Counted from the stretch's first letter, positions 33,518 to 43,898 are shown. The stretch is 45,178 nucleotides of DNA from an uncultured Bacteroidota bacterium (GCA_903929425.1 CAIYUO010000098.1:1-45178), one strand, 5' to 3'. Numbers and translations are program-made. The notes: generated by a model from the sequence alone, not told the origin.

Positions 33518-35731
33518 TTATTTTTGTTTTAACTGGCTTTTAATTTCTTTCAATTTAACTTCTAATAAGGTTAATGCTTTTTGCTGATCCTTTATGAAGC
33601 CATTGTCTTTTAATGCACCCACGACTGCATTCATTTCAGCTTCATTATGGTAAACCATTTTTCTAAATGGATTCGCATAATCCTTAGCTCTTGTATTTTG
33701 AATTCTATTGGTAATATCCGTTTTTATTTCAAAATATGTATCCAGCCATTTTGCAAAAGAGGTAGCAGTAATTTTGTTAAGCGACTTATTGGTTAATTTT
33801 TCTAATGTTGACAATGCATGTAAGTCCTTTCTACTATTATACTTATCGGATTCAGTTTTGTAAAATGTATGCACCTCGTCCCAACTTTTTATGGTATTAT
33901 TTTTAATCTTATTCAGCAAACTATCTACATTTTTTTGTTGAATAAGTTGCCCGCCAATATTTGTCCAAGTTAAATTGGTTGGCGAAAGTTTAACCTGTTG
34001 TAAAGTAGACACAATCGCATTTCCTTTTTTGTTTTCAGTGATTCTTAAAGCAGCTTCAATTCCATATATAAAAATAATTTTCTCAAACATATGGAAAGCA
34101 TCGTATGACTTGATTAATTTAGTTTTGCGTTTACTGTTTTCAAATCCATTCACGATTACTTCTAAGCTATCAATATCTTTTTTGGATTTTGTCGCTAATA
34201 TAGTGTTTCCAAGTGCTAATAATTTTGATTCGTCAGCAGGGATTGATTTCTTTTCTTTTGTTAATTGTGCAACGGCTACTGCTTTTGCAATAATATCCCT
34301 TGCATTTAAAAGTTCATTTACAGAATCAGGGGCAAGATAGTCGTATTCGAAAATGGGGGTTTTAAATTTACGTTTATCACGATCTACATATTTCCATGCA
34401 TTTCTAGCCAGTGCATAAAAATTATATAAAAACCAATAGCCCGGCATGATCACTAGCTCATCTTTCAAGGGGTCGTTGCTTATCAATGAAAAAGGAATAG
34501 GAATATTTAGCTCATAGTTATAGTCCCCTTTATTTAACAGTGAGAAACTAGCAAATACAGAGTTATGCTTGATACTTACACAAAGCCCTGGCCAGAATCC
34601 TCTTCCCATGACTACTTCACCGTCCGCACCTCGACTATTGTGATTTGATCCTAAGGTTGCACCTGCGGCAATATTACTTTGACCCATTACAAGTGCCGCA
34701 CACAAAAAGCTGTTATTATGATGTTGTTCATGTGCAGGGAATATTAAGGAGTTTAATACTTCACAACAAGAAATGGTGGCGTTAGGTCCTAAAAAGGAAT
34801 TAATTAATCTAGCCCCATATTTTAGTTGAGAGTAATCCGATAATACAAATCGAACTGCTTTTATGCCATAAAATATTCTACAACCATATCCAACAATACC
34901 GTTTACTAACTCGCATCCTTCTCCAACCTGCGATTTAGCTAATGGGTGAGAATTGATGGTAACATTTTTTATTTTATTGGCACCTTTTAAATACGCATCC
35001 TCCCCAATCCAAACATCCTTAATAATTTTACAATTTTTAATAACTGTTCGGTCTCCAATTTTTCCGTAGTATCCTAGCTTATTGTCAAATTGATTATCCG
35101 TAAGCTCAATAAATTTTTGTTGTAATAATGCGTCTTCTCTATGCCTAGTCCACAAATAAGCATCACCTGCAGTCATACCATTGAATGGTAATACTTTTCG
35201 ACCTGTATTTTCATTGCAAAGTTCAAGCCAAATTCTAACTGATTCAGTTTCCCCTTTTTTGATAATACCATTTCCAAATTTTGAGTGATTGGTGGTTACT
35301 AATTCATTGACATTATTAATGATTACTTCATTTCCTAATATATAATGTGACATGTAATTCACGTTATGGACGGATACATTATTTCCAAAATCACTACTAA
35401 TTATGGTTGAATTATATAATCCAATGGGTACAATTAAGTCACTAAAGCTAAGACAGCTATTTTCCAAATTGCCTATACGTATTAAACCAAAGAAAGAGCA
35501 ATTTTTAACCAATTCAGGATTGAATGCATTGGACACTAAAATGTTTCCCCAATCATCGCTGGTGTTTCGGTTTCGTACTAAAATTTCAATTTCCAAAGCA
35601 GTTAAACGTCGATAAGCAATACCACTTCGGTTTTGTTTATTTCTTAAATAGTATTCATCCTTGCCTTTGGGTAAGTCTTTGATAAATCCATATCCTAATT
35701 TGTCAAGTGCAATTTTCTTAATCTCGTTCAT
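33518..35731 (-). CDS. DUF4954 left-handed beta-helix protein
   Basis: A large (737-residue) protein of the DUF4954 family from Bacteroidota, with no established function. The middle part (about 90-420) has the irregular hexapeptide pattern of nucleotidyltransferase-like left-handed beta-helices (IKNCKIIKDVWIGEDAYLKG is one such stretch; also VGEGCELVNGIVGYGCRIFY), so it may modify or bind sugars or sugar nucleotides. The C-terminal ~200 residues are helical. The start is ATG 35731 (MNEIKKIALDKLG), 7 bases after the amidase stop; the frame to 35800 would read back through the amidase gene without likeness. Likely cotranscribed with the amidase. Confidence 0.78.
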   Translation of the reverse strand: MNEIKKIALDKLGYGFIKDLPKGKDEYYLRNKQNRSGIAYRRLTALEIEILVRNRNTSDDWGNILVSNAFNPELVKNCSFFGLIRIGNLENSCLSFSDLIVPIGLYNSTIISSDFGNNVSVHNVNYMSHYILGNEVIINNVNELVTTNHSKFGNGIIKKGETESVRIWLELCNENTGRKVLPFNGMTAGDAYLWTRHREDALLQQKFIELTDNQFDNKLGYYGKIGDRTVIKNCKIIKDVWIGEDAYLKGANKIKNVTINSHPLAKSQVGEGCELVNGIVGYGCRIFYGIKAVRFVLSDYSQLKYGARLINSFLGPNATISCCEVLNSLIFPAHEQHHNNSFLCAALVMGQSNIAAGATLGSNHNSRGADGEVVMGRGFWPGLCVSIKHNSVFASFSLLNKGDYNYELNIPIPFSLISNDPLKDELVIMPGYWFLYNFYALARNAWKYVDRDKRKFKTPIFEYDYLAPDSVNELLNARDIIAKAVAVAQLTKEKKSIPADESKLLALGNTILATKSKKDIDSLEVIVNGFENSKRKTKLIKSYDAFHMFEKIIFIYGIEAALRITENKKGNAIVSTLQQVKLSPTNLTWTNIGGQLIQQKNVDSLLNKIKNNTIKSWDEVHTFYKTESDKYNSRKDLHALSTLEKLTNKSLNKITATSFAKWLDTYFEIKTDITNRIQNTRAKDYANPFRKMVYHNEAEMNAVVGALKDNGFIKDQQKALTLLEVKLKEIKSQLKQK

Positions 35732-35738
35732 ATAAATA

Positions 35739-37388
35739 CTAGTTAAATAAAGTTGGATGTTTTTTATTCCAATTACTGTTATCCTGATATAATTTTGCAA
35801 TTTGTAAAATAGTGCCCTCGTCGTATAAATTTCCTACAAAAGTAATGCCGGTTGGCAAATCACTTTTGCTATCAAAACCGGTAGGCATACAAACCACCGG
35901 ATGTCCTGTTAAGTTAGTAATGGCAGTTTGATTTCCAGCGGGTCCCCTTGAAGGACAAATAATTACATCATATTTTTTGATCACATCATTGACCTTTTGC
36001 ATTAAAATAGTTCGGTGTCTTTGCGCGTTAATGTATTCAATCGCTGGAACAAATCTTGCAGTTCTAAATTGATTTGGCCAATCATACTTGGTTTGTCTAG
36101 TTAATTCATCGTCAATGTTAAGTCTTGTCATTTCATCAAATTGTGCACCGCATTCCACGCCAATGACTACATCCATGATATTAAAATTGTATACACCACT
36201 ATCTGGAAAATCAACTGGGATAAGTTCAACGCCTATTTTTTTTAATGAGGCAAGTACTTTCCATTCACTTCTGCTGGTATCCTTTATTTTATCAAAGTAG
36301 TTTTTAGCGTAGGCTACACGTAATTTTTTTACATCCTTAATGGGTTGGTAATTAAAGGGAGTATTAAATGCGGATAAATCCTTGCCATCCGTTCCGTGTA
36401 TATAATTAAATACAATCGCCGCATCATTTGCACTTCGGCATATTGGTCCAACTTTGTCTAAGCTGTAACTTAATGCCATCGCCCCAGACCTACTAATGCT
36501 TCCAAATGTGGGTCTTAAGCCTGTTGCACCGCATTGCGTTGAAGGAGATACAATACTTCCATAAGTTTCTGTTCCAATAGCAAAAGGAACTAGGCCTGCA
36601 ACTGTTGCTGATGTAGATCCTGCAGATGAACCCGATGATCCATATTTTAAATTCCAAGGATTTTTAGTGCGACCACCATACCAATAATCACCCATTGCCA
36701 GTGCACCTAAGGTGAATTTTGCAACCAATACTGCACCCGCATTTCTTAATTGGGTGTATACAAATGCATCCTCGTCAATGATTTGATTTTTATATGGCGC
36801 AGCGCCCCAAGTAGTTTTCGTACCTTTCACAGCGAATAAGTCTTTCAATCCATAGGGGATGCCATGCAATAATCCTCTGTATTTTCCTTGTGCTAATTCT
36901 TCGTCCGCTTTTTTTGCTTGTGCATATGCTATTTCTTCTTGCAAGCTAATAACACATTCCAAAGTGTCACCATATTTTTTGATTCTGTCGATAAAAAATT
37001 GAGTAAGTGCTAAGGAGGTGATTTTTTTATTTTTTATTAAATAGGCCAATTCACTAATATCATAAAATGCTAAATCATTTTTATTTTTCGGAAGCTCAAT
37101 TTTAGTTAACGGTAAGTTGACATTTGCATTTTTTCGATTTACAGGAATCGGCGTTGCCAACTGCCAGGTACTTAATCCCACACTATTGGGTAGCGATAAA
37201 CTATGCATTGCTTTATAATTAGCAATATTATCAATTACATCACTATATAAAGTGTCAATTTCTTTCTGGGTAAATTGTATATCAAAAAGTTTAGCAGCGC
37301 TTTTGATGTCAGCTTTTGTTATAGCAGTGTCTTGGGCTTTAGCTAAACCAAAACATCCTAAAAATAATACGAGGATAAATTTGTTCAT
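35739..37388 (-). CDS. Exported amidase-signature hydrolase
   Basis: An amide hydrolase of the amidase-signature family, sent to the periplasm by MNKFILVLFLGCFGLAKA (start at ATG 37388; a longer frame to 37412 only adds residues ahead of the signal). In the numbering from that start, the catalytic triad is seen as Lys182 (GIPYGLKDLFAVKG), Ser254 (YGSSGSSAGS) and the nucleophile Ser278 (TETYGSIVSP). The 549-residue enzyme resembles GatA-like amidases, but the export signal rules out the cytosolic GatCAB role. The substrate is not known. It sits between the DEAD-box gene and DUF4954. Confidence 0.88.
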   Translation of the reverse strand: MNKFILVLFLGCFGLAKAQDTAITKADIKSAAKLFDIQFTQKEIDTLYSDVIDNIANYKAMHSLSLPNSVGLSTWQLATPIPVNRKNANVNLPLTKIELPKNKNDLAFYDISELAYLIKNKKITSLALTQFFIDRIKKYGDTLECVISLQEEIAYAQAKKADEELAQGKYRGLLHGIPYGLKDLFAVKGTKTTWGAAPYKNQIIDEDAFVYTQLRNAGAVLVAKFTLGALAMGDYWYGGRTKNPWNLKYGSSGSSAGSTSATVAGLVPFAIGTETYGSIVSPSTQCGATGLRPTFGSISRSGAMALSYSLDKVGPICRSANDAAIVFNYIHGTDGKDLSAFNTPFNYQPIKDVKKLRVAYAKNYFDKIKDTSRSEWKVLASLKKIGVELIPVDFPDSGVYNFNIMDVVIGVECGAQFDEMTRLNIDDELTRQTKYDWPNQFRTARFVPAIEYINAQRHRTILMQKVNDVIKKYDVIICPSRGPAGNQTAITNLTGHPVVCMPTGFDSKSDLPTGITFVGNLYDEGTILQIAKLYQDNSNWNKKHPTLFN

Positions 37389-37417
37389 GATACAATTTAT
37401 TGATTGTATCAAAGATA

Positions 37418-38701
37418 CTAACCTCGCTTTGTTTTGCTGCTTGAAAAACGTCTTTTTTGTCCACCTTTGGCACCAAATCCACCCTCTTGTTGAGGTGCTC
37501 GCCCCCTGACATTCCTTGGTTTGCCCCAGCCTGCGTCTTGTGATGTTTTATTGGCATGAAACTGTTGCATTGGGAATGGGTGCTCAAAAATAACAGGCAC
37601 TTTTTTACCAATCAATTTTTCAATATCGGCTAAGAATTCTTTTTCTTCATAATCACAAAAGCTAAGGGCAGTTCCTTCGGCACCTGCACGACCTGTTCGG
37701 CCAATACGATGCACATAGGTTTCTGGAATATTGGGGATGTCAAAATTAATGACATGTGCTAATTCATCTACGTCAATACCTCTTGCGGCAATATCAGTAG
37801 CTACTAAAACTCTAGTGGTTTGCTCTTTGAAGTTGCTTAATGCACGTTGTCTTGCATTTTGTGATTTATTACCATGTATCGCTTCGGCAATAATATTGTT
37901 TTTAGTTAATAATTGCACCACTTTGTCAGCGCCATGTTTTGTTCTTGTAAATACTAAAGCGGTTTTAATTGCTGGATTCTTTAAAACTTCCACTAACAAA
38001 GCATTTTTGTTTACTTTATCAACAAAGTAAACTGCTTGATCAATAATTTCAACGGTGGAAGAAACAGGTGTTACCGTTACTTTCTCAGGGTTGTGTAAAA
38101 TAGAATTTGCTAAGTTGACAATTTCCGGAGGCATGGTTGCAGAGAAAAATAAGGATTGTCTTTTTTTAGGCAATACCGCTAGTAATTTTTTAACATCATG
38201 CACAAAACCCATGTCCAACATTCTGTCGGCCTCATCTAAAACAAAGAATTCAACATCACGAAGGCTTATAAATCCTTGGTTCATTAAATCCAATAAACGA
38301 CCTGGTGTTGCAATCACCACATCTACGCCATTTTTCAAAGCGGTGACTTGCGGTCCTTGTCCAACGCCACCAAATATGACGGTGCAATTTAATTGGGTAT
38401 GTCTACCATAGGCGTTAAAACTCTCCGCAATTTGAATCGCTAATTCACGTGTTGGCGTTACAATTAAACTTTTAATTTTTTTTCTTTTTTCTACCGGCTT
38501 TGCGGAAAGCAATTGTATAATAGGTAAAGTAAATGCAGCTGTTTTTCCAGTTCCCGTTTGGGCGCAGCCTAATAAGTCTTTTCCCTCTAATAATATAGGT
38601 ATAGACTGTTCCTGAATCGGTGTTGGATGGGTGTAACCTTCCTCAAATAATGCCAATAAAATGGGTTCTATTAACCCTAGTGCTTTAAAATTCGTACTCA
38701 T
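37418..38701 (-). CDS. DEAD-box RNA helicase, RhlE-like
   Basis: An ATP-dependent RNA unwinding enzyme, probably helping ribosome assembly or RNA decay. Motifs in order: Q motif ([12 protein letters not shown]), Walker A AQTGTGKT (residues 47-54), PTRELA, the DEAD box in [15 protein letters not shown], the [10 protein letters not shown] region and HRIGRTGR. After the core (about 370 residues) there is a basic, Gly/Arg/Lys-rich tail ([19 protein letters not shown], then [12 protein letters not shown]) as in RhlE-like cold-adapted helicases. The start ATG is 38701; codons up to 38713 are unlikely. The amidase follows 29 bases later. Confidence 0.92.
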   Translation of the reverse strand: MSTNFKALGLIEPILLALFEEGYTHPTPIQEQSIPILLEGKDLLGCAQTGTGKTAAFTLPIIQLLSAKPVEKRKKIKSLIVTPTRELAIQIAESFNAYGRHTQLNCTVIFGGVGQGPQVTALKNGVDVVIATPGRLLDLMNQGFISLRDVEFFVLDEADRMLDMGFVHDVKKLLAVLPKKRQSLFFSATMPPEIVNLANSILHNPEKVTVTPVSSTVEIIDQAVYFVDKVNKNALLVEVLKNPAIKTALVFTRTKHGADKVVQLLTKNNIIAEAIHGNKSQNARQRALSNFKEQTTRVLVATDIAARGIDVDELAHVINFDIPNIPETYVHRIGRTGRAGAEGTALSFCDYEEKEFLADIEKLIGKKVPVIFEHPFPMQQFHANKTSQDAGWGKPRNVRGRAPQQEGGFGAKGGQKRRFSSSKTKRG

Positions 38702-38745
38702 AATAAATTGCAAGATACGCCTTTTAAATTTGGGAGCTTTTTAAG

Positions 38746-39066
38746 CTACTTTCTCACTAAAGTATAAGAAGTTAGTATAAGTTGTTGAATCATTTTGGAA
38801 GGCACCATTCTATTTAAGTGTAAAGTGTTCCAATGCTTTTTATTCATATGAAATCCAGGGAAAATGGCATCTGGATATTGGTCACGTTGATCGATGATGT
38901 CATCTGGGGTTGCTTTGTAATTCATAGTCGTTGGGAAGGCAACTAAATCAACAGTCAAAAACATTTTTCCTTTTGTTTTGAGGACTAAGTTATTTTCACC
39001 AAAAGGAAAGCACTCCTCTGCTTCAGGCAGAGAGAGTGCATAATTTATTAATTCATCAATTTCCAT
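38746..39066 (-). CDS. YjbR/MmcQ-family small protein
   Basis: A 106-residue protein of the MmcQ/YjbR family, a double-wing fold of unknown function. The visible pattern is LPEAEECFPFGENNLVLKTK, then KMFLTVDL, the Asp-rich segment near residue 65 and HMNKKHWNTLHLN (about 72-84). The start is the ATG at 39064-39066; a longer frame to 39138 would run into the DUF885 gene and is rejected. It begins 31 bases after the DUF885 stop and may share its mRNA. The family can be DNA-binding, but that is not established here. Confidence 0.85.
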   Translation of the reverse strand: MEIDELINYALSLPEAEECFPFGENNLVLKTKGKMFLTVDLVAFPTTMNYKATPDDIIDQRDQYPDAIFPGFHMNKKHWNTLHLNRMVPSKMIQQLILTSYTLVRK

Positions 39067-39097
39067 AGTAGCAAATGTGCAAATGGTTAATTGTATG

Positions 39098-40870
39098 TTA
39101 TTTTTTTCTGGAAGCCCAGGTATCCATCTTAGTTTCAAAAACGGCTAAAGGTAATGAGCCATCCTTCAACACCTCGTTGTGAAACTCAGCCAAATTAAAT
39201 TTAGCGCCTAATTCAGCTTCATATTTTTTTCTTAAAGCAGCAATTTTCATAGCGCCTGTTTTATAACTCAAAGCTTGACCAGGAATTGCCATGTATCTTT
39301 CAATTTCAGCAGTAGCACCTTGTTCGCTAATAGCTTCATTATCCATCATATATTTAATTGCTTCCTCGCGACTCATATTTTTAGAATGTATAGCAACGTC
39401 AACCACTAATCGAATAGCACGATGTATTTCGTCACCTAATGCACCCATATATTGGTAAGGATCGGTATATAAACCTAACTCCTTGCCAAGTGATTCACAA
39501 TAAAGCGCCCAGCCCTCAACATAAGCGTTATGACCACCGTATCTTCTAAATTTAGGTAGTGCTGTATTTTCTTGTGTTAAAGAAATTTGGTAGTGATGGC
39601 CTGGAATTGCTTCGTGCAAAAACAAAGATTCCATTCCAGAAGTCGTATTAAAATGGGTAGCGTCTAAGATAGGTACATAAAAAATACCAGGTCTTTTTCC
39701 ATCAGCAGAGCCTTGGTTATATTCTGCACTTGCTGATGCCGCTCTAAACGCCTCAGTTTGTCTAATTTCAAAAGGTGTTTTAGGTTCATGTAAAAACATT
39801 TTTTTCAAATTCGGTTGCATTGTTTGATGAATTTCTTCAAAAGCTGCAATTACTTCCTTTGCATTATGATAAGGCATGAATTTTTTATCTTCTTTCATGT
39901 ATTCAAAAAATGCTTTTAAATCTCCTTTAAATCCAACAGTATTTTTAATACTATCCATTGCCTTTCTAATTCTTGCAACCTCATTTAAGCCTGTTTGATA
40001 AATTTCCTCAGGCGTCTTATTCGTTGTTGTATTTACTTTTACTTGATAGGCATACATTTTATCTCCTCCTGTCATAGTGCCCAATCCTGAATTGCTAGTA
40101 GCCTTTGGTAAATATTCATTTTGTAAAAAGTCACCTAATTTTTTATAGGTAGGAACAATCACTGTCATGATTGCAGTTTCATACTCTTTTGTCAACCTTG
40201 TTTTATCCTCAGCTGAAAAGTCTTTTGGCATTAATTCAACAGGTCCATAAAACAAACTTTTCTTAGGATCAGTCACCACCATTCCTTGCATTTGAGGAAT
40301 CATTTTAGTGACTAATGTTTTTGGCAAAACAATTCCAGCAGTCATCCCTTTTCTAAAGTTACCAATGGCAGTGTCAGCCCAAACTGAATATGCGGTTACT
40401 CTTTTCAACCAATCTTCATAGTTCTTTACTGTTTTAAATGGTTGGGCACCTGTGCCAGAGCCCAATTGTCCTAGCATAAGAGGAAGACCAAAAAACTGAT
40501 TAAATGGCATATACTCAAAATGATATTGGTCGCCTTCTAAATTAATTTCCAATTGATATTTTAAATTATCGAAGGATAATTGATCATTATCACTTAAACT
40601 ATTACGATCATATTTTTTTAAACTATCTATATAAGATTTATTGAATTCAGACCATTCTTTCAAATAAGCTACTGTCCCATCATTAGGCAATAAATCGTCA
40701 TAGCGATCATCCCCAATCATGGTTGCCGACAAAGGGCTTAACTTAAGTTGATCTTGGTAATAATTTTCTAAAAATGCAGCAAATTTAGAGTTGTCTGCCT
40801 TGTTTGTATTAGGTTGATTACATGCAAATAAACCTAACGACAATGTGATAAAAATAAATATCCTTTTCAT
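39098..40870 (-). CDS. DUF885 lipoprotein, predicted metallopeptidase
   Basis: A 590-residue lipoprotein of the DUF885 family. The lipobox is LFAC with Cys17 (MKRIFIFITLSLGLFACNQP), so it is anchored in the membrane facing the periplasm. The zinc-type motif HEAIPGHH is at residues 419-426, in the form HExxxGHH that defines the family, and a downstream Glu cluster (ATAEIERYMAIPGQALSYK) supplies the third ligand. DUF885 proteins are thought to be carboxypeptidase-like peptidases; the substrate here is unknown. No signs of disruption. Confidence 0.88.
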   Translation of the reverse strand: MKRIFIFITLSLGLFACNQPNTNKADNSKFAAFLENYYQDQLKLSPLSATMIGDDRYDDLLPNDGTVAYLKEWSEFNKSYIDSLKKYDRNSLSDNDQLSFDNLKYQLEINLEGDQYHFEYMPFNQFFGLPLMLGQLGSGTGAQPFKTVKNYEDWLKRVTAYSVWADTAIGNFRKGMTAGIVLPKTLVTKMIPQMQGMVVTDPKKSLFYGPVELMPKDFSAEDKTRLTKEYETAIMTVIVPTYKKLGDFLQNEYLPKATSNSGLGTMTGGDKMYAYQVKVNTTTNKTPEEIYQTGLNEVARIRKAMDSIKNTVGFKGDLKAFFEYMKEDKKFMPYHNAKEVIAAFEEIHQTMQPNLKKMFLHEPKTPFEIRQTEAFRAASASAEYNQGSADGKRPGIFYVPILDATHFNTTSGMESLFLHEAIPGHHYQISLTQENTALPKFRRYGGHNAYVEGWALYCESLGKELGLYTDPYQYMGALGDEIHRAIRLVVDVAIHSKNMSREEAIKYMMDNEAISEQGATAEIERYMAIPGQALSYKTGAMKIAALRKKYEAELGAKFNLAEFHNEVLKDGSLPLAVFETKMDTWASRKK

Positions 40871-40928
40871 TTTACTTTGTTTTAGTAAATGTAAGGATTC
40901 TATTGATTAGTAGGGAAATTCAGGAAAA

Positions 40929-41975
40929 CTATAATGCATATTTTTTCATTTGCTTATGCATAATAGGGAACCATAGGGGTGGGAATAAGGATAGTACTAT
41001 CATGCCAGGGTATCCCGTTGGCATTTGCGGCGCTTCCTCCATATTTCTTAAAATTTGATATTTCCTAGATGCTAAATAATGATGGTCACTATGGCGACTT
41101 AATTCAAATAGCATGAGTCTGCCAATGACATGATTACTGTTCCAGCTATGATGTGGCTTTACTCGTTCATATAATTCACCATTCCCTTTTTCTCGAGTAA
41201 GACCATAATGCTCAATATAATTTACGGTTTCAAGTAGGGTAGCACCCATGAGTGCAGCGCCTATGAAATATAACATAATTGATAAGCCAAACAAATATAG
41301 AATGGAAAGTACAAATCCAATTTGAATGAGTTGAAATAAAAACATTTCATTATTTAGCATTGGAAATGACTTATTTTTTTTCTTTGCTTCATCAATTGCT
41401 ATATGCCAAGCACTTTTATAGGTGCCTACAAAAGTTTGCATCCAAAAAGCATATACTGATTGTTTATACTTTGCTGTACTTGGGTCATGAGGTGTTGCAA
41501 CATGTTTGTGATGCCCTTTATTGTGTTCAATAAAAAAGTGCATATATAAACTAGTAAGCAATAAAAGTTTTGCTAAAAATTGTTCAAAAACATTTGTTCT
41601 GTGTCCTAATTCGTGCGCAGCATTGATACCGAATGCACCACATAATAATCCCATAGCAACAATACGTCCAGCGATATCAACTCCTGATAAATCTTGTTTG
41701 AAACTAGATAAGAAAATAAATAGCAATAAATATTGTAAAGGAACCGTCATCCAAATGATAATGTCATACATTTTATTGGTCTTTGCCAATTGCTCCTCAA
41801 TGGCATCTAAGTTTTTTGGATCAGGTGCGATAAATAATTCTAAAACGGGAATAAAAAAGAATACATACAAAAGGGGGACCCAACACAAAATGCCCGTATT
41901 ATTAAAAGCAAGATAGCTTAGTAAATACATAACAAAGGGTGTTATGTATTTGAACGATTTTATAAATGTAATCAT
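40929..41975 (-). CDS. alkB: AlkB-type integral-membrane diiron monooxygenase (alkane 1-monooxygenase family)
   Basis: A non-haem diiron membrane hydroxylase of the fatty-acid desaturase/alkane hydroxylase superfamily. The histidine boxes are complete: HELGH (121-125), EHNKGHH (150-156), the AlkB-specific NYIEHYG (252-258) and RHSDHH (294-299). Several membrane helices flank them (residues ~13-48, 70-92, 105-120, 215-247). These features match AlkB alkane 1-monooxygenase rather than plain desaturases. No rubredoxin or rubredoxin reductase, its usual electron donors, is nearby. The real substrate may be a medium-chain alkane or another alkyl chain. Confidence 0.88.
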   Translation of the reverse strand: MITFIKSFKYITPFVMYLLSYLAFNNTGILCWVPLLYVFFFIPVLELFIAPDPKNLDAIEEQLAKTNKMYDIIIWMTVPLQYLLLFIFLSSFKQDLSGVDIAGRIVAMGLLCGAFGINAAHELGHRTNVFEQFLAKLLLLTSLYMHFFIEHNKGHHKHVATPHDPSTAKYKQSVYAFWMQTFVGTYKSAWHIAIDEAKKKNKSFPMLNNEMFLFQLIQIGFVLSILYLFGLSIMLYFIGAALMGATLLETVNYIEHYGLTREKGNGELYERVKPHHSWNSNHVIGRLMLFELSRHSDHHYLASRKYQILRNMEEAPQMPTGYPGMIVLSLFPPLWFPIMHKQMKKYAL

Positions 41976-42025
41976 ACTTAAATGTAGGAATTTTTACATT
42001 CATTTTAGATAGTACCCCATAAAAT

Positions 42026-43864
42026 CTATTCCACCGTAACTGACTTTGCTAAATTTCTTGGTTTGTCCACGTCAATACCTTTATAAATACCCACATAATA
42101 ACTCAATAATTGCAATGGAATCACACTTAACAATGGGGCAATAACCTCATCAATATCTGGTACAAACATAATGTTGTCGGACATCGTTGGTAAAACAGTA
42201 TCGCCAACTGTTGCAACCGCAATTACTTGACCTTTCCTTGCTTTAATTTCTTGAATATTGGACACTACTTTTTCATAGTACATATCTTTAGTGGCTACAA
42301 AAACTACTGGTAAATTTTCATCAACCAATGCAATAGGACCATGTTTCATTTCGGCAGCTGGGTAGCCTTCGGCATGTATGTAGGTGATTTCTTTTAATTT
42401 CAAAGCACCTTCCAATGCAATTGGGAAATTATAGCCACGACCTAAATATAAAAAGTCGCTAGCACCCTTATACTGTTGTGCGATACTTTCAATTTTAGAA
42501 GTATCTGCTAATATTTCTTTTACTTTTTCAGGTACCGATGCTAATTCATTTACTAAGTGCTCGTATCGTTCATCACTAATGCTACCTTTTGCTTTTGCCA
42601 TTTTCAACGCCATCATACTCAATACGGCTAACTGACCTGTAAATGCTTTGGTGCTTGCTACTCCAATTTCTGGTCCCGCATGGGTGTAGGCACCTGCATG
42701 CGATAAACGTGCAATGCTACTTCCTACTGCATTGACTACACCAAATATGAAGGCACCTTTTTCTTTCGCACTTTCTAATGCAACCAGGGTGTCAGCTGTT
42801 TCGCCGCTTTGTGAAATGGCAATAATCACATCACCAGGATGAATCACTGGATTACGGTATCTAAATTCTGATGCGTATTCAACTTCAACAGGAATTCGAC
42901 ATAATTCCTCAATCATATATTCAGCAACCAACCCAGCATGCCAACTAGTGCCACAAGCCACAATCATGATGCGTGATGCATTTGTTAATGCTTCAATGTG
43001 ATTGTCCACACCTGCCATTACAATTTGATGTTGCTCATGCAATAATCGACCTCTTAAGCAGTCAAAAATCGTATCAGGTTGTTCAAAAATTTCTTTTAAC
43101 ATGAAATGATCATAACCACCTTTTTCAATGGCAGCCAATTCCATATCCAACTTTTGAATAAACGGTGTTTGCTTTTCGTTACCTAAATTCTTTAATATAA
43201 GTTCATCTGCTTTTACAATGGCAATTTCATAATCATTTACATAAACCACTTCCTTCGTGTATTCAATAATAGGAGAAGCGTCACTTGCTAAAAAATGTTC
43301 ACCTTTGCCAATTCCAATTACCAATGGACTTCCTTTACGTGCCGCAATAATGGTTTCAGGATCGTCTTGATCAATCAATAAAATACAGTAAGCGCCTACA
43401 ATTCTTTTTAAGGCAATACGTAAAGCTTCTTCTAAGGTGCTTTTATTATTGTCTTGAATGTCTTGAATAAAATTCAACAATACTTCAGTGTCGGTATCGC
43501 TCTTAAAAGTATAACCCTTGCTTAGTAATTCTTTTTTTATTTGTGCATAATTCTCAATAATGCCATTATGCAACATGGCCAAACGTCCATTATTGGATAA
43601 ATGCGGATGTGCATTTCTATCGGATGGTTCACCATGTGTTGCCCAACGTGTATGACCAATACAAATACGGGAGTGCATATTTTTTCCTACCACTGCTTCT
43701 TCTAATTCTGCAACCTTACCCTTTTTTTTATGTACTTGCAAATCACCGTCTTGAATAATGGCAACACCTGTGCTATCATATCCGCGATATTCCAAACGCT
43801 TTAATCCTTTTAAAACAATTGGGTATGCTTCTCTATGTCCAATATATCCTACAATTCCACACAT
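42026..43864 (-). CDS. glmS: Glutamine-fructose-6-phosphate aminotransferase (isomerising)
   Basis: Makes glucosamine-6-phosphate from fructose-6-phosphate and glutamine, the first step to UDP-GlcNAc for peptidoglycan and lipopolysaccharide. The N-terminal glutaminase domain begins MCGIVGYIGHREA with the nucleophile Cys2 (Met1 removed), plus the RGYDSTGVA segment. Two SIS sugar-isomerase domains follow from about residue 290 (with CGTSWHAGLVAEYMIEEL and SQSGETADTLVALESAKEKG), and the tail is DVDKPRNLAKSVTVE, the standard end. Length 612 is normal. No glmS ribozyme-like leader is visible; the leader is only about 30 bases. Confidence 0.97.
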   Translation of the reverse strand: MCGIVGYIGHREAYPIVLKGLKRLEYRGYDSTGVAIIQDGDLQVHKKKGKVAELEEAVVGKNMHSRICIGHTRWATHGEPSDRNAHPHLSNNGRLAMLHNGIIENYAQIKKELLSKGYTFKSDTDTEVLLNFIQDIQDNNKSTLEEALRIALKRIVGAYCILLIDQDDPETIIAARKGSPLVIGIGKGEHFLASDASPIIEYTKEVVYVNDYEIAIVKADELILKNLGNEKQTPFIQKLDMELAAIEKGGYDHFMLKEIFEQPDTIFDCLRGRLLHEQHQIVMAGVDNHIEALTNASRIMIVACGTSWHAGLVAEYMIEELCRIPVEVEYASEFRYRNPVIHPGDVIIAISQSGETADTLVALESAKEKGAFIFGVVNAVGSSIARLSHAGAYTHAGPEIGVASTKAFTGQLAVLSMMALKMAKAKGSISDERYEHLVNELASVPEKVKEILADTSKIESIAQQYKGASDFLYLGRGYNFPIALEGALKLKEITYIHAEGYPAAEMKHGPIALVDENLPVVFVATKDMYYEKVVSNIQEIKARKGQVIAVATVGDTVLPTMSDNIMFVPDIDEVIAPLLSVIPLQLLSYYVGIYKGIDVDKPRNLAKSVTVE

Positions 43865-43898
43865 AATTTATGATTTGATTATTATTCAATAATTTGAG

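Noticed and set aside
38450-38462. TTCACGTG, considered as a parS half match
   Set aside because: It matches only one side of the consensus and encodes the conserved PTRELA motif of the helicase.
39067-39138. Longer N-terminus of the YjbR/MmcQ protein
   Set aside because: It would overlap the DUF885 gene and has no family likeness; the ATG at 39066 begins the conserved part.
41976-42025. Weak inverted repeat AATGTA/TACATT between glmS and alkB as a terminator
   Set aside because: Only six A/T-rich pairs and no T tract; too weak to call.
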